A stretch of DNA of 54,770 bases, from contig NZHD01000059.1 in NCBI GenBank assembly GCA_002691205.1, forward strand, positions 1 through 54,770, in the 5' to 3' direction. A program made the position numbers and the translations under genes. Below the pieces are notes generated by a model that saw only the letters and a program-made list of their open reading frames with translations, was not told where the DNA came from and ran no database searches. The stretch comes from Deltaproteobacteria bacterium (GTDB taxonomy: Bacteria > Myxococcota_A > UBA9160 > UBA4427). Position 1 is the stretch's first letter. Each line of letters begins with the position of its first letter. Positions 1 to 9,563 of the stretch are shown here, one piece after another.

Positions 1-1500
1 CAAGTGATAAAGATTGTGACAATGGAAAAACCAGTGACCCGGGTTATCGGCGGTGAATTCAAAGTCGATACGCTGCCCTGGGCCAATTGCAACAGTATCT
101 TTTAGCGGAGCATCTGGATCGTCCCACTCTCCGAGCCGACGCAAAAGCCGAAAGAAATGCCCGTGTAGATGCATCGGGTGATACATCATTGTCTTGTTAT
201 GCAACCTCATCCGCACTCGCTCGCCATACTTGACCCAAAGAGGTTCAGCCTTGCCTTGAGGCGAGAACATCTCGGGGTAGTACTCTCCGTTAATCGACCA
301 GAGGTATTGCTTCATCACCCCGCCCAACTCAATATCGAGGGTCTTCACAGGGCCTTCGGGCAGTGTCGTCGGATACGGAGAGCGAAGGGTCCCATAGTCA
401 GCGGCGCCAAGACTTCGAGGGCCGGGTTGGGGCCTAATTAAACTGGCCCTAGGCGCTGAATCGGGCGTATGGATCACACCCACGACTTGATTCTCTGTCC
501 CCAGCGCTGCCGCATGAAGCGTAAATGAACCTGAGTCTTTAAGCGTCACCAAGAAGTCGTAGCGTTCGGCGGTCCCGATCACCAGATTGTCACCACGAAT
601 AGGCGACACCGGTTGGCCGTCCGCCGCAATCAGTTCCAATTCATGGCCTTCAAGCGAAACCCTAAAAAAACTAGCGGTCGACCCGTTGATCAAACGAAAA
701 CGTATGCGATCGCCTTTACGCGCCGACAACGTCCAAGGCCTTTTGTTCGATTGACCGTTCAGTAAATAACCTGGATAGTTCACATCGACATTGAAGGGCT
801 TTTCGCCCGGAAACGGGTAGCCACCCTTTGGCGCCGGTCTGGCCGCCTCAGTCATAGGCGCCTCTCCCCTAAATTGCGGAATCATCTCAGCCGGCGATTG
901 ATTCAGCCAATCCGAGAGAAAGACCACAGCTTCCTGATCGTACTGATAAGGTTCATTTCGGGCTTCGATGATGAGGGGCCCGTGAAGGCCCGTCTGCTCC
1001 TGAAATTCATAGTGAGAGTGATACCAATAAGTCCCTGACTGCAGGAGGGGGTACTCGTAATACACCGACTGCCCCGGGTCGATAGGGTACTGAGTCAGCC
1101 CCGGCACGCCGTCCATATAATTCGGAACGATCATTCCGTGCCAGTGAACCGTAGTCGGTACGGACATTCGATTCTCGACTAAAACCTGGAACCGCTCACC
1201 TTCGCGAAAGCGGAGTTCTGGGCCCGGCAAATGTCCGTTGACCACCGTCGCATGGGTGTCCTCACCGAGTGGTTTTCTAGTCTCGTCAGTGATTGAGAGC
1301 ACGGCAGCGGGTCGCGTCTGAGCAGGAGGAATACCCGACACGGCCCCAACACCCTGGCGCGAAGATTCCCCTAAGGTCTCTCCTGCCAGCGACAGGACCA
1401 AAGGCAGCGACACCCCTGCCGAAATCACTTCACGACGAGAAAAACGGGCCTCTTCAGATACCGGAGCTTCTCTCTTGGCAGGCTTTTTGATATTTCCCAT
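1..1500 (-). CDS. Multicopper oxidase, Tat-exported, C-terminus cut by window edge
   Basis: This is a laccase/CopA-like multicopper oxidase, expected to oxidise Cu(I), metals or phenols outside the cytoplasm with reduction of O2 to water. The start is the ATG at 1498-1500, with an AAGGGG-type ribosome site about 9 bases upstream. A twin-arginine signal (FSRRE, Arg22-Arg23, then a hydrophobic stretch) lies at the N-terminus. The copper ligand motifs read in order: HWHG near residues 119-122, an HSH in the first cupredoxin domain, HPMHLHG in the last domain, and HCHNLYH just before the edge. Only the final few residues, including the usual axial Met region, are missing. It is divergent from the hydroxylase-like gene at 1824. 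Family assignment is secure; substrate is unknown. A Csp1-like copper storage protein at 36954 suggests periplasmic copper handling. Confidence 0.93.
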   Translation of the reverse strand, partial: MGNIKKPAKREAPVSEEARFSRREVISAGVSLPLVLSLAGETLGESSRQGVGAVSGIPPAQTRPAAVLSITDETRKPLGEDTHATVVNGHLPGPELRFREGERFQVLVENRMSVPTTVHWHGMIVPNYMDGVPGLTQYPIDPGQSVYYEYPLLQSGTYWYHSHYEFQEQTGLHGPLIIEARNEPYQYDQEAVVFLSDWLNQSPAEMIPQFRGEAPMTEAARPAPKGGYPFPGEKPFNVDVNYPGYLLNGQSNKRPWTLSARKGDRIRFRLINGSTASFFRVSLEGHELELIAADGQPVSPIRGDNLVIGTAERYDFLVTLKDSGSFTLHAAALGTENQVVGVIHTPDSAPRASLIRPQPGPRSLGAADYGTLRSPYPTTLPEGPVKTLDIELGGVMKQYLWSINGEYYPEMFSPQGKAEPLWVKYGERVRMRLHNKTMMYHPMHLHGHFFRLLRRLGEWDDPDAPLKDTVAIGPGQRIDFEFTADNPGHWFFHCHNLYHL

Positions 1501-1823
1501 CGTGCCCGAACCCCTTTTAAACGAACACAGACTTGTTTATGAAAACTTTTCCTTGGACACTATACACCACGTCTCGCAGCCTGGGAGTGCACCGCCAGGC
1601 TGTCTCGCTCGGCCGTACAGGGTCATCCCTCTTCAGTGGGGAAAAATGAACATCAAATTCTTCACTCCACTTAGGAAACTAAATTAACTTCCCCAAAGAA
1701 GACATTTACTTCAATAAAACACCCGTAGGACGGGACCTATCGTTTGACTCCTCAAGAAGACCGAGGCACTCTTTTCGGCCACACGCATTTATAGCCAAGC
1801 CCGTTTCGAAGGAGCCCAACACG
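1501..1823. other. Divergent intergenic region, no gene seen
   Basis: This 323-base gap separates two divergently transcribed genes and must hold both their promoters. I see no convincing -35/-10 pair, no strong inverted repeat and no coding pattern. Confidence 0.5.
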
Positions 1824-2495
1824 GTGGTCCAGCCAGAGCCTGCATTCTGGGAAGACAAAATTGAACACCTTCCTTTCTTCCAAAATCTGCTGAGCCAGCG
1901 CGCCGCGATTCAGTCAGAGATCATGGCCTTTGTAAACTCGTCGGGTGCGCTCCACGCGTATCCAAAATATCAAGTCGACGACGAACACCAGCTCTATGAA
2001 AACGAATGGACCGCCGCCCCCCTGTCAGAGTTTAAGGGCGAATTCGTCAGCCAAGCGCCCGATTCGCCTCTCGCCAAATTCTTTGCCCAGATCACCAAAG
2101 AGGGGCGGCTCAAGTGCCCTCTCGTCACCTCAATGATTGCCAGCCTTGAAGAAGACGGATATCTAGCCAATGTATTCGTGAGCCGTCTCGTTCCTGGGTC
2201 AAAAATAAACCCCCATAAAGGTTGGACACCTAAATGGCTCCGAGTCCATCTCGGCATCAGCTGTGACCCCGGATGTCGAATCACGGTGGGCCAAGAAACA
2301 CGTACCTGGAAGGAAGGCCGCCTGCTGGCCTTCAAAGACGGGGGGCCCTACCTCCACTCAGTCGTCCATACAGGAACTCGAGAGCGGATCGTTCTCTCTA
2401 TGGATTTTAGGATTAGCTATCTGCAAGCTCTCCTTCAAACCCTTCCGCCACCGGGAGTCACCCCTCCAAGGGGTGGACCATCGGCTCCGGAATAG
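1824..2495 (+). CDS. Aspartyl/asparaginyl beta-hydroxylase-like Fe(II)/2-oxoglutarate oxygenase
   Basis: The 223-residue protein matches the Asp_Arg_Hydrox fold (PF05118), whose members hydroxylate Asp/Asn/Pro side chains or small molecules using Fe(II), O2 and 2-oxoglutarate. The first metal histidine is probably H131 (NPHKGW). The second is H178, followed ten residues later by R188, the 2-oxoglutarate carboxylate ligand in this family. The intervening segment (GCRITVG, then a turn GRLLAFKDGGPYLH) fits the double-stranded beta-helix. The start is GTG at 1824, supported by AAGGAG at 1809-1814. It is a single gene, convergent with the P450. Substrate cannot be deduced; a small-molecule hydroxylase is as likely as a protein hydroxylase. 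Confidence 0.85.
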   Translation: MVQPEPAFWEDKIEHLPFFQNLLSQRAAIQSEIMAFVNSSGALHAYPKYQVDDEHQLYENEWTAAPLSEFKGEFVSQAPDSPLAKFFAQITKEGRLKCPLVTSMIASLEEDGYLANVFVSRLVPGSKINPHKGWTPKWLRVHLGISCDPGCRITVGQETRTWKEGRLLAFKDGGPYLHSVVHTGTRERIVLSMDFRISYLQALLQTLPPPGVTPPRGGPSAPE

Positions 2496-2571
2496 ATTGC
2501 GGATCCAGCGATCAAAAAAAGACCGGTCACGCAAAGCCTTTTCAAAGTAGAGATCAAAGCACCTTCAAGCC

Positions 2572-3858
2572 TCACTCACCCAAATGAATAGGCAACCTCT
2601 TTATCCCGCTAATAAAGTTTGAGTGGAGTCGCTCCGGCGGCGCAGCCAGACTCAGCCCCGGGAATTTTTTCAAAAATCGCTCAAGGGTCACGCGCATTTC
2701 GAGCCGGGCCATATGACTCCCCATACAAAAATGAGTCCCTGTGCCGAAGGCCACGTGCGGATTAGGCGCTCGTGTAATATCGAAAGTCTCGGGATTCTCA
2801 AACACTCTTGGATCTCGATTAGCGGCGCCGTAGTACATGACCAGTTTGTCACCCGCTTGAATCTCTTGATCACCCACTCGAGTATCTTCCGTCGCAGTCC
2901 GCCGAAACTGCATCACTGGGGTGACCCAACGCAGCATTTCTTCGATTGCTTGTGGCAGTAAATCCGGTTCTGCCTGTAACTTGGCAAGCTGATCCGGGTG
3001 TTCGCAAAGCGCCTGAACCCCTCCTGATAAAGCATTCCTTGTGGTCTCATTCCCAGCGATGAGGAGTAGAAAAAAATTCATATTACGCGTAAGGCCATTG
3101 ATCGGAGCCCCTGACAATCGGCCATTCGCGATACTCGAAAAAATATCCGCCGTGGGCCTACTCCTTCGCCCCCGCGCCAACCACCACGCGTAGAAGAAGA
3201 TCTTCAAAACGGCAAAGCGGGCTCGATTCACACTGCTCACCTCTGGGTCGCTTGATCCTATCAATTGGTTGGTCCAATCGTAGAACCGTCCTGTGTGCTT
3301 ATCCGGAACACCCAGAAAGTGAGTCAAAGCTCGCAGCGAAACGGGAGCGGAGACAGCCTCGACGAAATCACAAGTCGTGTTCCCTTCCAAACTGGCCATC
3401 GTCTCATCCACGATACGAATCAGATGCGCTTCAGTGTCCCGAACTGAACGGGGCTTGAAATGCGGATTCATCAGCTTACGCAATTCTGTGTGATTCGGTG
3501 GATCCATATTGATGAGTTGCTGCTGCATATTCTCTAGGTCTTTAGGGCGCAGGTCGCCGAGGATGCAAGTACCGAGCTCAGACGAAAAAATCTCTGATTT
3601 CTTCGAAACGAGATTTACATCGGCATACCTTGTTAACGCCCAATACCCTCGGCCTTGAGGGACACCGGGCACCTTGCACTCAGCCTGCCAGTACACTGGA
3701 GCTTCTTCACGCAGCATCTTAAAATAGGCATGCGGAACCTCAACTGAAAAAGTTTGGGGGTCTGACAGATCAACGTCACCCGGCCTCAAGGAATTTTCTG
3801 GACCGCGAGTTTCCTGCTCCACCTTGGCCTCCGGGCCTGCTGTCTCTCGTCCTTGCAC
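2572..3858 (-). CDS. Cytochrome P450 monooxygenase
   Basis: This is a soluble bacterial class I P450. From the chosen start, the I-helix oxygen-activation motif AGNETT lies at residues 269-274, the K-helix ExxR at 307-310, and the haem loop [10 protein letters not shown] carries the thiolate Cys378. There is no membrane anchor and no fused reductase, so it needs ferredoxin partners, none of which is encoded nearby. An upstream in-frame GTG at 3876 is possible. The purine-rich AAAGGGGGA lies inside that extension, 6 bases before the GTG at 3858, so 3858 is preferred. Bacterial P450s of this general kind act on fatty acids, terpenes or sterols. Substrate is not inferable here. The gene follows the J-domain gene on the same strand. 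Confidence 0.95.
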   Translation of the reverse strand: MQGRETAGPEAKVEQETRGPENSLRPGDVDLSDPQTFSVEVPHAYFKMLREEAPVYWQAECKVPGVPQGRGYWALTRYADVNLVSKKSEIFSSELGTCILGDLRPKDLENMQQQLINMDPPNHTELRKLMNPHFKPRSVRDTEAHLIRIVDETMASLEGNTTCDFVEAVSAPVSLRALTHFLGVPDKHTGRFYDWTNQLIGSSDPEVSSVNRARFAVLKIFFYAWWLARGRRSRPTADIFSSIANGRLSGAPINGLTRNMNFFLLLIAGNETTRNALSGGVQALCEHPDQLAKLQAEPDLLPQAIEEMLRWVTPVMQFRRTATEDTRVGDQEIQAGDKLVMYYGAANRDPRVFENPETFDITRAPNPHVAFGTGTHFCMGSHMARLEMRVTLERFLKKFPGLSLAAPPERLHSNFISGIKRLPIHLGE

Positions 3859-3951
3859 GCAAGATCCCCCTTTCACTCAGAATAAACATCTTAACAAAGC
3901 TGTCATTATTGATTCAGCCGGTGGACGCACAGATCGATCCTCATCATCCAC

Positions 3952-4401
3952 TCAGCTCGACAACTCTTTATAGGCTCGCTGAATCTCTTGAGTTTTCGCA
4001 TGAGCGAGCTCCTGCAAGCCTTCTCCAAGGTGGGACACCTTATCGGGATGATACTCTTGCATACGTGCTCGATACGCGGACTGAATCTCACGCCGAGAAG
4101 CAGTTCGATCAATGCCAAGAACCTCATGGGGATCAAAACGAGGGGTCGAGTGCTTCGATGCTCCCTCAGAATAACTCGACTCACGCGATTCTGACGATTC
4201 CCTTTCCCTACCCGCCGTCTGCGAGAACTTTGAGGCGTGATTCTTGTACAACCACGTCAAGAAACCTATCACGGCCACGTCATCCACCCGCCCCGGAATC
4301 CCCAGAAAGTCCGGGATCAGATCGAAAGGGAGCAGCAGATAAACAAGGCTGGCAATCAGAACGCCCACCATCATTACTTTAGGAGAAATACCATCGAACA
4401 T
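3952..4401 (-). CDS. Membrane-anchored J-domain protein with YkvA-like (DUF1232) N-terminus
   Basis: This 149-residue two-part protein carries a hydrophobic segment at residues 8-27. It is followed by the LLPFDLIPDF motif and a second hydrophobic stretch typical of the YkvA/DUF1232 family. A charged Ser/Glu-rich linker leads to a C-terminal J-domain from about residue 88 (DPHEVLGIDRTAS) with an intact HPDK loop. The J-domain should stimulate an Hsp70 (DnaK) ATPase at the inner membrane face; DUF1232 function is unknown. There is no Gly/Phe or zinc region, so it is a type III J-protein. It lies 75-95 bases upstream of the P450 start and may be cotranscribed with it. Confidence 0.88.
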   Translation of the reverse strand: MFDGISPKVMMVGVLIASLVYLLLPFDLIPDFLGIPGRVDDVAVIGFLTWLYKNHASKFSQTAGRERESSESRESSYSEGASKHSTPRFDPHEVLGIDRTASRREIQSAYRARMQEYHPDKVSHLGEGLQELAHAKTQEIQRAYKELSS

Positions 4402-5116
4402 CTGGAAAGTCTAGCGCTCCTGACAGGTAAGACCCCTCCACCCCAAGCCGCCCAACACTACGCCGTTGCGCGATCTAGAACCGCAGGGCCTTCGGGGCTC
4501 GCACCCTGATCGAGAAAAGGACTCGCCAAATCACGGAGAAAAGAGTCCACAGAAGATTTATGTCGATCTGCCCTCTCATAAATTTAATCTCAGAACGATT
4601 CGACTGAGGTCAGCCCCTTGAATTCGCAACCGACTCGAATCTCACAGTGTTCTTGGTCTGTTTTATTTTCTCTTCAATCCTTTGGACACCCAAACAACAT
4701 TTTTAAATCGGGCGCCACACGACTCACTCAAACATGAACGTAATTTAATCTCTACAGGCCAATAAACGAAACCATTCCGAAGCACTTTCACAGAGGTCCG
4801 CTGTAGAGTCTGGTTTCACCATGCCGAAACACAAAGGTCGACAAAGCGAATCCCTGACGGGGCAACATCAATAAATCAGCCCCAACCGAACTGTTCGCGA
4901 ACCCACTACCGAAAACATTTGGATCATCTTGAACCGGTCACTCCCTGAGAGACCCATTTAAGTGAGCAGAAGCGCACGTACTGTGGAAACCCGTCAGCGA
5001 AGAACCATCGCTTCGTAAACCGACTCCACATGACACAACGCTCGCCAAAACCATTCAGTGTGACTTGTGTACGTCCTGTGACCTCACCGCCAACCCGATT
5101 ATCTATGGAGTTAAAC
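4402..5116. other. Long divergent intergenic region, no gene seen
   Basis: About 715 bases separate the J-domain gene from the esterase. In-frame extension of the esterase back to 5030 adds a segment without signal-peptide character, so it is treated as leader. The part around 4650-4760 is locally AT-richer. I found no convincing structured RNA, promoter pair or conserved-looking reading frame. Confidence 0.45.
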
Positions 5117-5989
5117 ATGAACTGCAGACATTGGAAAAAATGGAGCCCCTTTTTCTTGATCATGACCCTTGCGCTTCAGGGGGCCGCTTGGGCCGGGTCA
5201 ACCACTACCGTCAATATTACGAGCAGTGGGCAAACGCGAGAATTCATCTCTTATGTTCCCTCCTCTTACGATCCGGCCACGCCCACACCTCTGCTCTTTA
5301 TGATGCACGGACTCCTAAGCTCAGCGGCCTCAGCCGCTGCGCCGAATGGCCCCTACCGCTGGCAGACCCTCGCCGACCAAGAAGGATTCATTGTACTTTT
5401 CCCCAATTCTTATCAAGATGACAGTTGGGATATGAATCAAGCCGACGCCAACTTCGTCCGCGACATGATTGACTGGTCGATTAAGAACTACAATATTCGA
5501 ACCTCACACATCTTTACCACCGGACACTCCATGGGCGGGTTCTTCAGCTATTACATCGCGGTGCAACTCAGAAACGATCTGCATCCAGTTGCCGCCTTCG
5601 CCGAGCACTCTGGAGGCTTATTCTTCAACCTCTGGCCGACGCCGGTTCCTTTCGATTCAAGCGATCTAGCCGGCTTACTCATCCATTCTTCCGGAGACTC
5701 CGTGGTCCCCTACTCGGCGAGCGAGGCCCTACACAACCGACTTCTTGCAGCGGATCACACCTCTCAATTAATTACACTCCCCGCCAACCGTGATCACAAT
5801 TGGGACCGCAGTCTAAACGAGACACAGTGGGATTTCTTTCTTGCGAATGCGCAACCTGATCGAACGCCAGAGGTCCCCCTCTTCAGCGGTGGTTTCCAAC
5901 TCATGCTGGCCTGCACAATCCTCTGTTCCTCTTTTTGGTTTTTCTCAAGGAACCGATCCCATCAGCTTAAGCAGAGTTCTACGATATAA
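5117..5989 (+). CDS. Secreted alpha/beta-hydrolase of the PHB depolymerase/LpqC esterase family
   Basis: This 290-residue exported hydrolase is likely to cleave esters of polyhydroxyalkanoates, feruloyl groups or related substrates. A signal peptide covers residues 1 to about 26 (cleavage near AAWAG). The nucleophile elbow is GHSMGG. The acid is in HSSGDSVVPY and the likely catalytic His in RDHNWD. The C-terminus carries a tripartite tail: VPLFSGG, a hydrophobic helix, then an Arg/Asn-rich end. This resembles sortase- or exosortase-type surface-anchoring signals, although no exact known class is matched. The ATG at 5117 has GGAG at 5107-5110. An earlier in-frame ATG at 5030 would bury the signal peptide and is less likely. 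Confidence 0.85.
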   Translation: MNCRHWKKWSPFFLIMTLALQGAAWAGSTTTVNITSSGQTREFISYVPSSYDPATPTPLLFMMHGLLSSAASAAAPNGPYRWQTLADQEGFIVLFPNSYQDDSWDMNQADANFVRDMIDWSIKNYNIRTSHIFTTGHSMGGFFSYYIAVQLRNDLHPVAAFAEHSGGLFFNLWPTPVPFDSSDLAGLLIHSSGDSVVPYSASEALHNRLLAADHTSQLITLPANRDHNWDRSLNETQWDFFLANAQPDRTPEVPLFSGGFQLMLACTILCSSFWFFSRNRSHQLKQSSTI

Positions 5990-6020
5990 ATCAACTCCAC
6001 CACTTATCGACAAAAGTCGT

Positions 6021-7574
6021 TCAAGCGGCCTCTGAACAACCCGGACCACCCAGTCGCACACCGGCTCTTTCCAAAAGAGTCTTAAATGCCTGCTTGTCAT
6101 TGCACTTCCTGTAGGCCTCGTCCGGATCGACGTGGCCATCAGACACCAACTGCATCAAGGAGTCTTCCATTTTCGACATTCCTAGCGTCTTGCCAGTCTG
6201 CATCAGAGAAAAGAGCTGAAACGTTTTGGCTTCTCGGATCAAATTAGACACGGCGCTGGTTCCGATGAGCACTTCGTGAGCCGCTATTCGACCGCCGCCT
6301 CTTTTTTTGCACAGTACCTGTGAGATGACTCCCTTCAGTGAAGAGGAAAGCATCTGCCTGATTTGCTCTTGGCGGTCGGTTGGGAACTGGTCGATGATCC
6401 GATCCACCGTTGACGGCGCCGTACTGGTATGCAGAGTCCCGAAAACCAAATGACCTGTCTCTGCTGTCTCCACTGCGATTTCAATGGTCTCCAAGTCACG
6501 CATTTCTCCGACCAAGACGATGTCCGGGTCCTCGCGAAGAGCGGCACGAAGCGCATCCTTGAAACCATCGGTATGTCGACCAATCTCTCTCTGATTCACG
6601 AGGCATTTCTTATTAGCATGAACGAACTCGATGGGATCCTCGATCGTAATCAAGTGATCCTTCCGTGTTTGGTTAATGTGATCAATCAATGCAGCGAGTG
6701 TTGTGGACTTCCCAGATCCAGTGGGCCCGGTCACCAAGACAAGGCCTTTACTTAGGTTTCCGAGTTCGAGAATTGCCGGCGGTAAACCCAGATCATCAGC
6801 AGAAGGAATACTAAAAGGAATCGTACGCATCACCGCCCCCACGCCTTTTCGATCCCTGAATACATTAACCCGAAATCGAGAGAGTCCTGGAATCTCATAC
6901 GCAAAGTCAGTGTCATTTCGACGATCAAATTCCTCCGCATTCTGGTTTGGCGAAATCGAGCGAATCTGCTGCTCGAGGAACTCTGAATCTAAACGACCTT
7001 CACTTTCTAAAGCACACATCTCGCCGTCGAGCCGCCAGTAAGGCACCGCCCCGGATGAAAGATGAAGATCAGAACACCCCACCTCCATCATCTTGCGCAT
7101 CATCCCATCCATCCATCCGACAGTCGATGAGGCCTGAGCAGAAACCGAGGCCGTCGCAGTCTTGATATCCTCAGAGACGGAGACTGACTCACTGGCTTCT
7201 GGAGCAACCCCGGCCTCCATAGATTCATTGACTGCACTCAACGATTCCGCTTCGACCCCACTTGAGTCATCCACCTCGCTGGCACGCGTCGCCTCCAAAC
7301 TCCATCCCTCTTGATCCCGGCAGACCTGGATGTGATAGGCTTCATTTTTACTCCTGAAGGGAAACGACAAGGGTCCGCCGTCACTGATGACCGCACGACA
7401 TGTTTCCGGAACGACCCCGGCCACCATCTTTTCAAGAAGAGCATGCGTGGTCACCTGGGAAGCGAAACGGTCTCCCGACGGAAACTTCAGGAGCACACGT
7501 CGATCGCTCGCTAACACAAAGCCCTGCGCTTCTAATCGCTCCGCATTTTGACAATAAATCCCAAAGTCTTGCAT
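6021..7574 (-). CDS. PilT-like type IV pilus retraction ATPase with extra N-terminal domain
   Basis: This is a secretion ATPase of the PilT/PilU family, which powers pilus retraction (twitching motility, DNA uptake). From the ATG at 7574 it has 517 residues, well over the usual 345-370. Residues 1-105 form an unrecognised small domain. Residues 105-152 are an acidic, Ser/Ala-rich linker, and the PilT core starts near 153. Core motifs are Walker A GPTGSGKS (283-290), the Asp box ITIEDPIEF, Walker B DIVLVGEMRD (351-360) and the His box GHLVFGTLHT. The in-frame GTG at 7589 precedes a G-run that serves as the ribosome site of the ATG at 7574. No other pilus gene lies in the window. It is convergent with the esterase and divergent from the PhyH-like gene. 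Confidence 0.92.
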   Translation of the reverse strand: MQDFGIYCQNAERLEAQGFVLASDRRVLLKFPSGDRFASQVTTHALLEKMVAGVVPETCRAVISDGGPLSFPFRSKNEAYHIQVCRDQEGWSLEATRASEVDDSSGVEAESLSAVNESMEAGVAPEASESVSVSEDIKTATASVSAQASSTVGWMDGMMRKMMEVGCSDLHLSSGAVPYWRLDGEMCALESEGRLDSEFLEQQIRSISPNQNAEEFDRRNDTDFAYEIPGLSRFRVNVFRDRKGVGAVMRTIPFSIPSADDLGLPPAILELGNLSKGLVLVTGPTGSGKSTTLAALIDHINQTRKDHLITIEDPIEFVHANKKCLVNQREIGRHTDGFKDALRAALREDPDIVLVGEMRDLETIEIAVETAETGHLVFGTLHTSTAPSTVDRIIDQFPTDRQEQIRQMLSSSLKGVISQVLCKKRGGGRIAAHEVLIGTSAVSNLIREAKTFQLFSLMQTGKTLGMSKMEDSLMQLVSDGHVDPDEAYRKCNDKQAFKTLLERAGVRLGGPGCSEAA

Positions 7575-7669
7575 GAACCGCCCCCCCACCTCTCATGTTG
7601 TCATGATGTCTTGCTACTGCAAAAAATCGTATACACTCCGAATCCCTTATTACAAAATCAGGATCCCAC

Positions 7670-8446
7670 GTGACCCTCAAAGCCGAATACACAAAGCATG
7701 GATTTATCCTGTCATCTGGTGTCTTCTCTGAAGAAGAAGTCGAGCGAGCACTTACCCTCTGCGCAGATTTGCCTCGCTCTCAACGCGCCAAACAAAACAA
7801 CCGCAATCTTCAACGGATACAACCCCTCCAACGAGTGACAGAATTCAAGGATCCTCAATGGATCAACAACTTCTATCAAGCCCCCAGGCTAAAACAACTT
7901 CTTTCGAGCCTGTTCACAGACGTGATCACCCCTACCCCCGACATGTCTCGCGACTATCAAATCACAGGCCTTCTTATCGAACCTCTTGACCGAGACTGGT
8001 CCACAGGACTCCACCGCGACTACCGTGACCTTGTCCCCAATTTAGACGTAGACCTCTGGTGGCAGACCAATCAAGATTACAGGTGCTTTAATCAACTAAA
8101 TATTCCGCTCTTTCCAGACCATTGCCTCTGGGTCATACCAGGATCACACTCGCGACCCGACTCCAGACTTGAGTCCCAACTCGTAGACAGACGCTCCGAG
8201 TTCCTTAATCCCCGCGATGTCCCCAACGCCTCTTCAGATGTCGAGCCCACGCAAGATGAACTCGAAAAAAAACTGATCGAACTTGGTGCCGTACAGATCA
8301 AAGCCAATCCGGGTGACGTCATCCTTTACCGCAGCAGCCTCCTTCACTGCGGCATCTATTCGAAGGAAACTCGAAGAATGACCCTCCATGATGGCGTCTA
8401 CTCAAAGCAGTGGCACGAATACGTCTTAAAGACGTTTGCTCAGTAG
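7670..8446 (+). CDS. Phytanoyl-CoA dioxygenase (PhyH) family protein
   Basis: This 258-residue Fe(II)/2-oxoglutarate dioxygenase belongs to the PhyH superfamily. Those enzymes hydroxylate fatty acyl-CoAs, ectoine or natural-product intermediates. The metal-binding H-x-D is LHRDYRD near residue 107. The distal His is in the segment SSLLHCGIYS, and the 2-oxoglutarate-binding Arg follows in KETRRMT. The segment WVIPGSHSRP is typical of the family. The start is GTG at 7670, with AGGA about eight bases upstream. The gene stands alone and is divergent from pilT. Substrate is not inferable. Confidence 0.88.
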   Translation: MTLKAEYTKHGFILSSGVFSEEEVERALTLCADLPRSQRAKQNNRNLQRIQPLQRVTEFKDPQWINNFYQAPRLKQLLSSLFTDVITPTPDMSRDYQITGLLIEPLDRDWSTGLHRDYRDLVPNLDVDLWWQTNQDYRCFNQLNIPLFPDHCLWVIPGSHSRPDSRLESQLVDRRSEFLNPRDVPNASSDVEPTQDELEKKLIELGAVQIKANPGDVILYRSSLLHCGIYSKETRRMTLHDGVYSKQWHEYVLKTFAQ

Positions 8447-8730
8447 ATCTAAAAAAACTTTCACTCTCGAGTCGAAAAATTCGCTAACGACCTTATCCTC
8501 ATCGGCGAAAACTCGGAGCTACTTGACCCACAGCCGAATTCAAAATAAATCCGGAATCCTTATAAGAACCGATTCCTCAGAATGGGTCTTACTTCAACGC
8601 GTCCATGCACAACATGCACAAGAAGACGAGACACACAGTCCGCGAAGCTCTACGCTGGACTCTCTCTGAAGGGCCCAAAAGCAGAAGCGGGGCCTCAGCG
8701 AAAACAACGACCGAATGAGGCGATGGGAGT

Positions 8731-9180
8731 TTACGAGGATTTAGCGCGGCGCCAAACCTGAGTCCGTCCAAACATCGAGATACCCAAAAATCCCCGTACT
8801 TTTAGGTTCGTCCCCTCTAATGAAATGGAACACTTGTAGATCTTGCCAGAGTCTGGATCGAGTACAAATCCGCTCCCCCAGCCGTCTCCTGTTTTCTTCA
8901 TATCCCAAAGAATACGGAGTCCCACGATGGGCTTATCCTTCAACTCTCCCGAACAGGCTACGCACAGCGCATCCGGTTTAATCCCTTTCTTGGTAATCTT
9001 AATAATCTTACCAGACAGGGATTCGCCGTCTTGAAAGATCTGAACGATCGAAGTCGACGTTTGCCCATCATCGCCAGTGGTCTCCCAATACCCAATGGGT
9101 GTTTCCTCCTCCGCTTGAAGCGATGGAGCCCAGAGTGTAAAAACGAACAACATTACGATCAATCCCTTACTGATTTGCAT
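8731..9180 (-). CDS. DUF2147 family exported protein
   Basis: This is a 149-residue secreted or periplasmic protein with a cleavable signal peptide (MQISKG, a hydrophobic core, cleavage near LQAEE). The mature part fits DUF2147, a lipocalin-like beta-barrel domain. It opens with GYWETT, carries the central GxxLSGKIIKI and ends with FGRTQVWRR. The motif CVACSG gives two cysteines that could form a disulfide. The ATG at 9180 has GGAGAG 6 bases upstream. An in-frame extension to 9213 would displace the signal peptide. The molecular role of the family is not established. Divergent from xsc. Confidence 0.87.
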   Translation of the reverse strand: MQISKGLIVMLFVFTLWAPSLQAEEETPIGYWETTGDDGQTSTSIVQIFQDGESLSGKIIKITKKGIKPDALCVACSGELKDKPIVGLRILWDMKKTGDGWGSGFVLDPDSGKIYKCSISLEGTNLKVRGFLGISMFGRTQVWRRAKSS

Positions 9181-9563
9181 AGATCGCTCTCCATAGACTC
9201 CCTGCCCGCTCAAATGCCTTATGAGCCGAATAAACGTAGGGAGACATCAACTAGTCGAGACTACCTCACCCGAGGCGGCACCGCGTCCCGTTGGTGTAAG
9301 CCGATGATTTGAGGCGCCCTTTACTGCACGCCCACTATTCATGGCCTTTTGCCCTGCCCGCCGCCCTTAGATCTCTCTTGATTAAAGATCCGGCTCACAG
9401 TCCTCTTTAGGAGAGATTTTTACAAAACGGGGAGCTATTATTTCGAGACATTGATCAACGAGTCACGGGCGATCCATATGCTCATCCTCGTTCCCGCACT
9501 CCCACCTATTCCCTATCCCCAGATCACAATGATGGACCAGATGCCTCGCTAGGAGAAAATGAT
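9181..9563. other. Divergent intergenic region upstream of xsc
   Basis: These 383 bases lie between the divergent DUF2147 and xsc starts. They carry the AGGAGA ribosome site of xsc near 9550. I see no regulator gene, riboswitch-like fold or clear operator. Confidence 0.45.

Noticed and set aside
3909..4382. A long + frame across the J-domain gene
   Set aside because: It lies opposite a gene with clear J-domain and YkvA motifs, and its translation has no family resemblance.
7598..7637. Sigma70 promoter for the PhyH-like gene (TTGCTA with TATACA)
   Set aside because: The spacer is only about 13 bases, too short for a normal promoter.
8436..8669. Small + frame after the PhyH-like gene
   Set aside because: Overlaps the PhyH stop, no ribosome site, Ser/Thr-rich with no structure; left as untranslated sequence.
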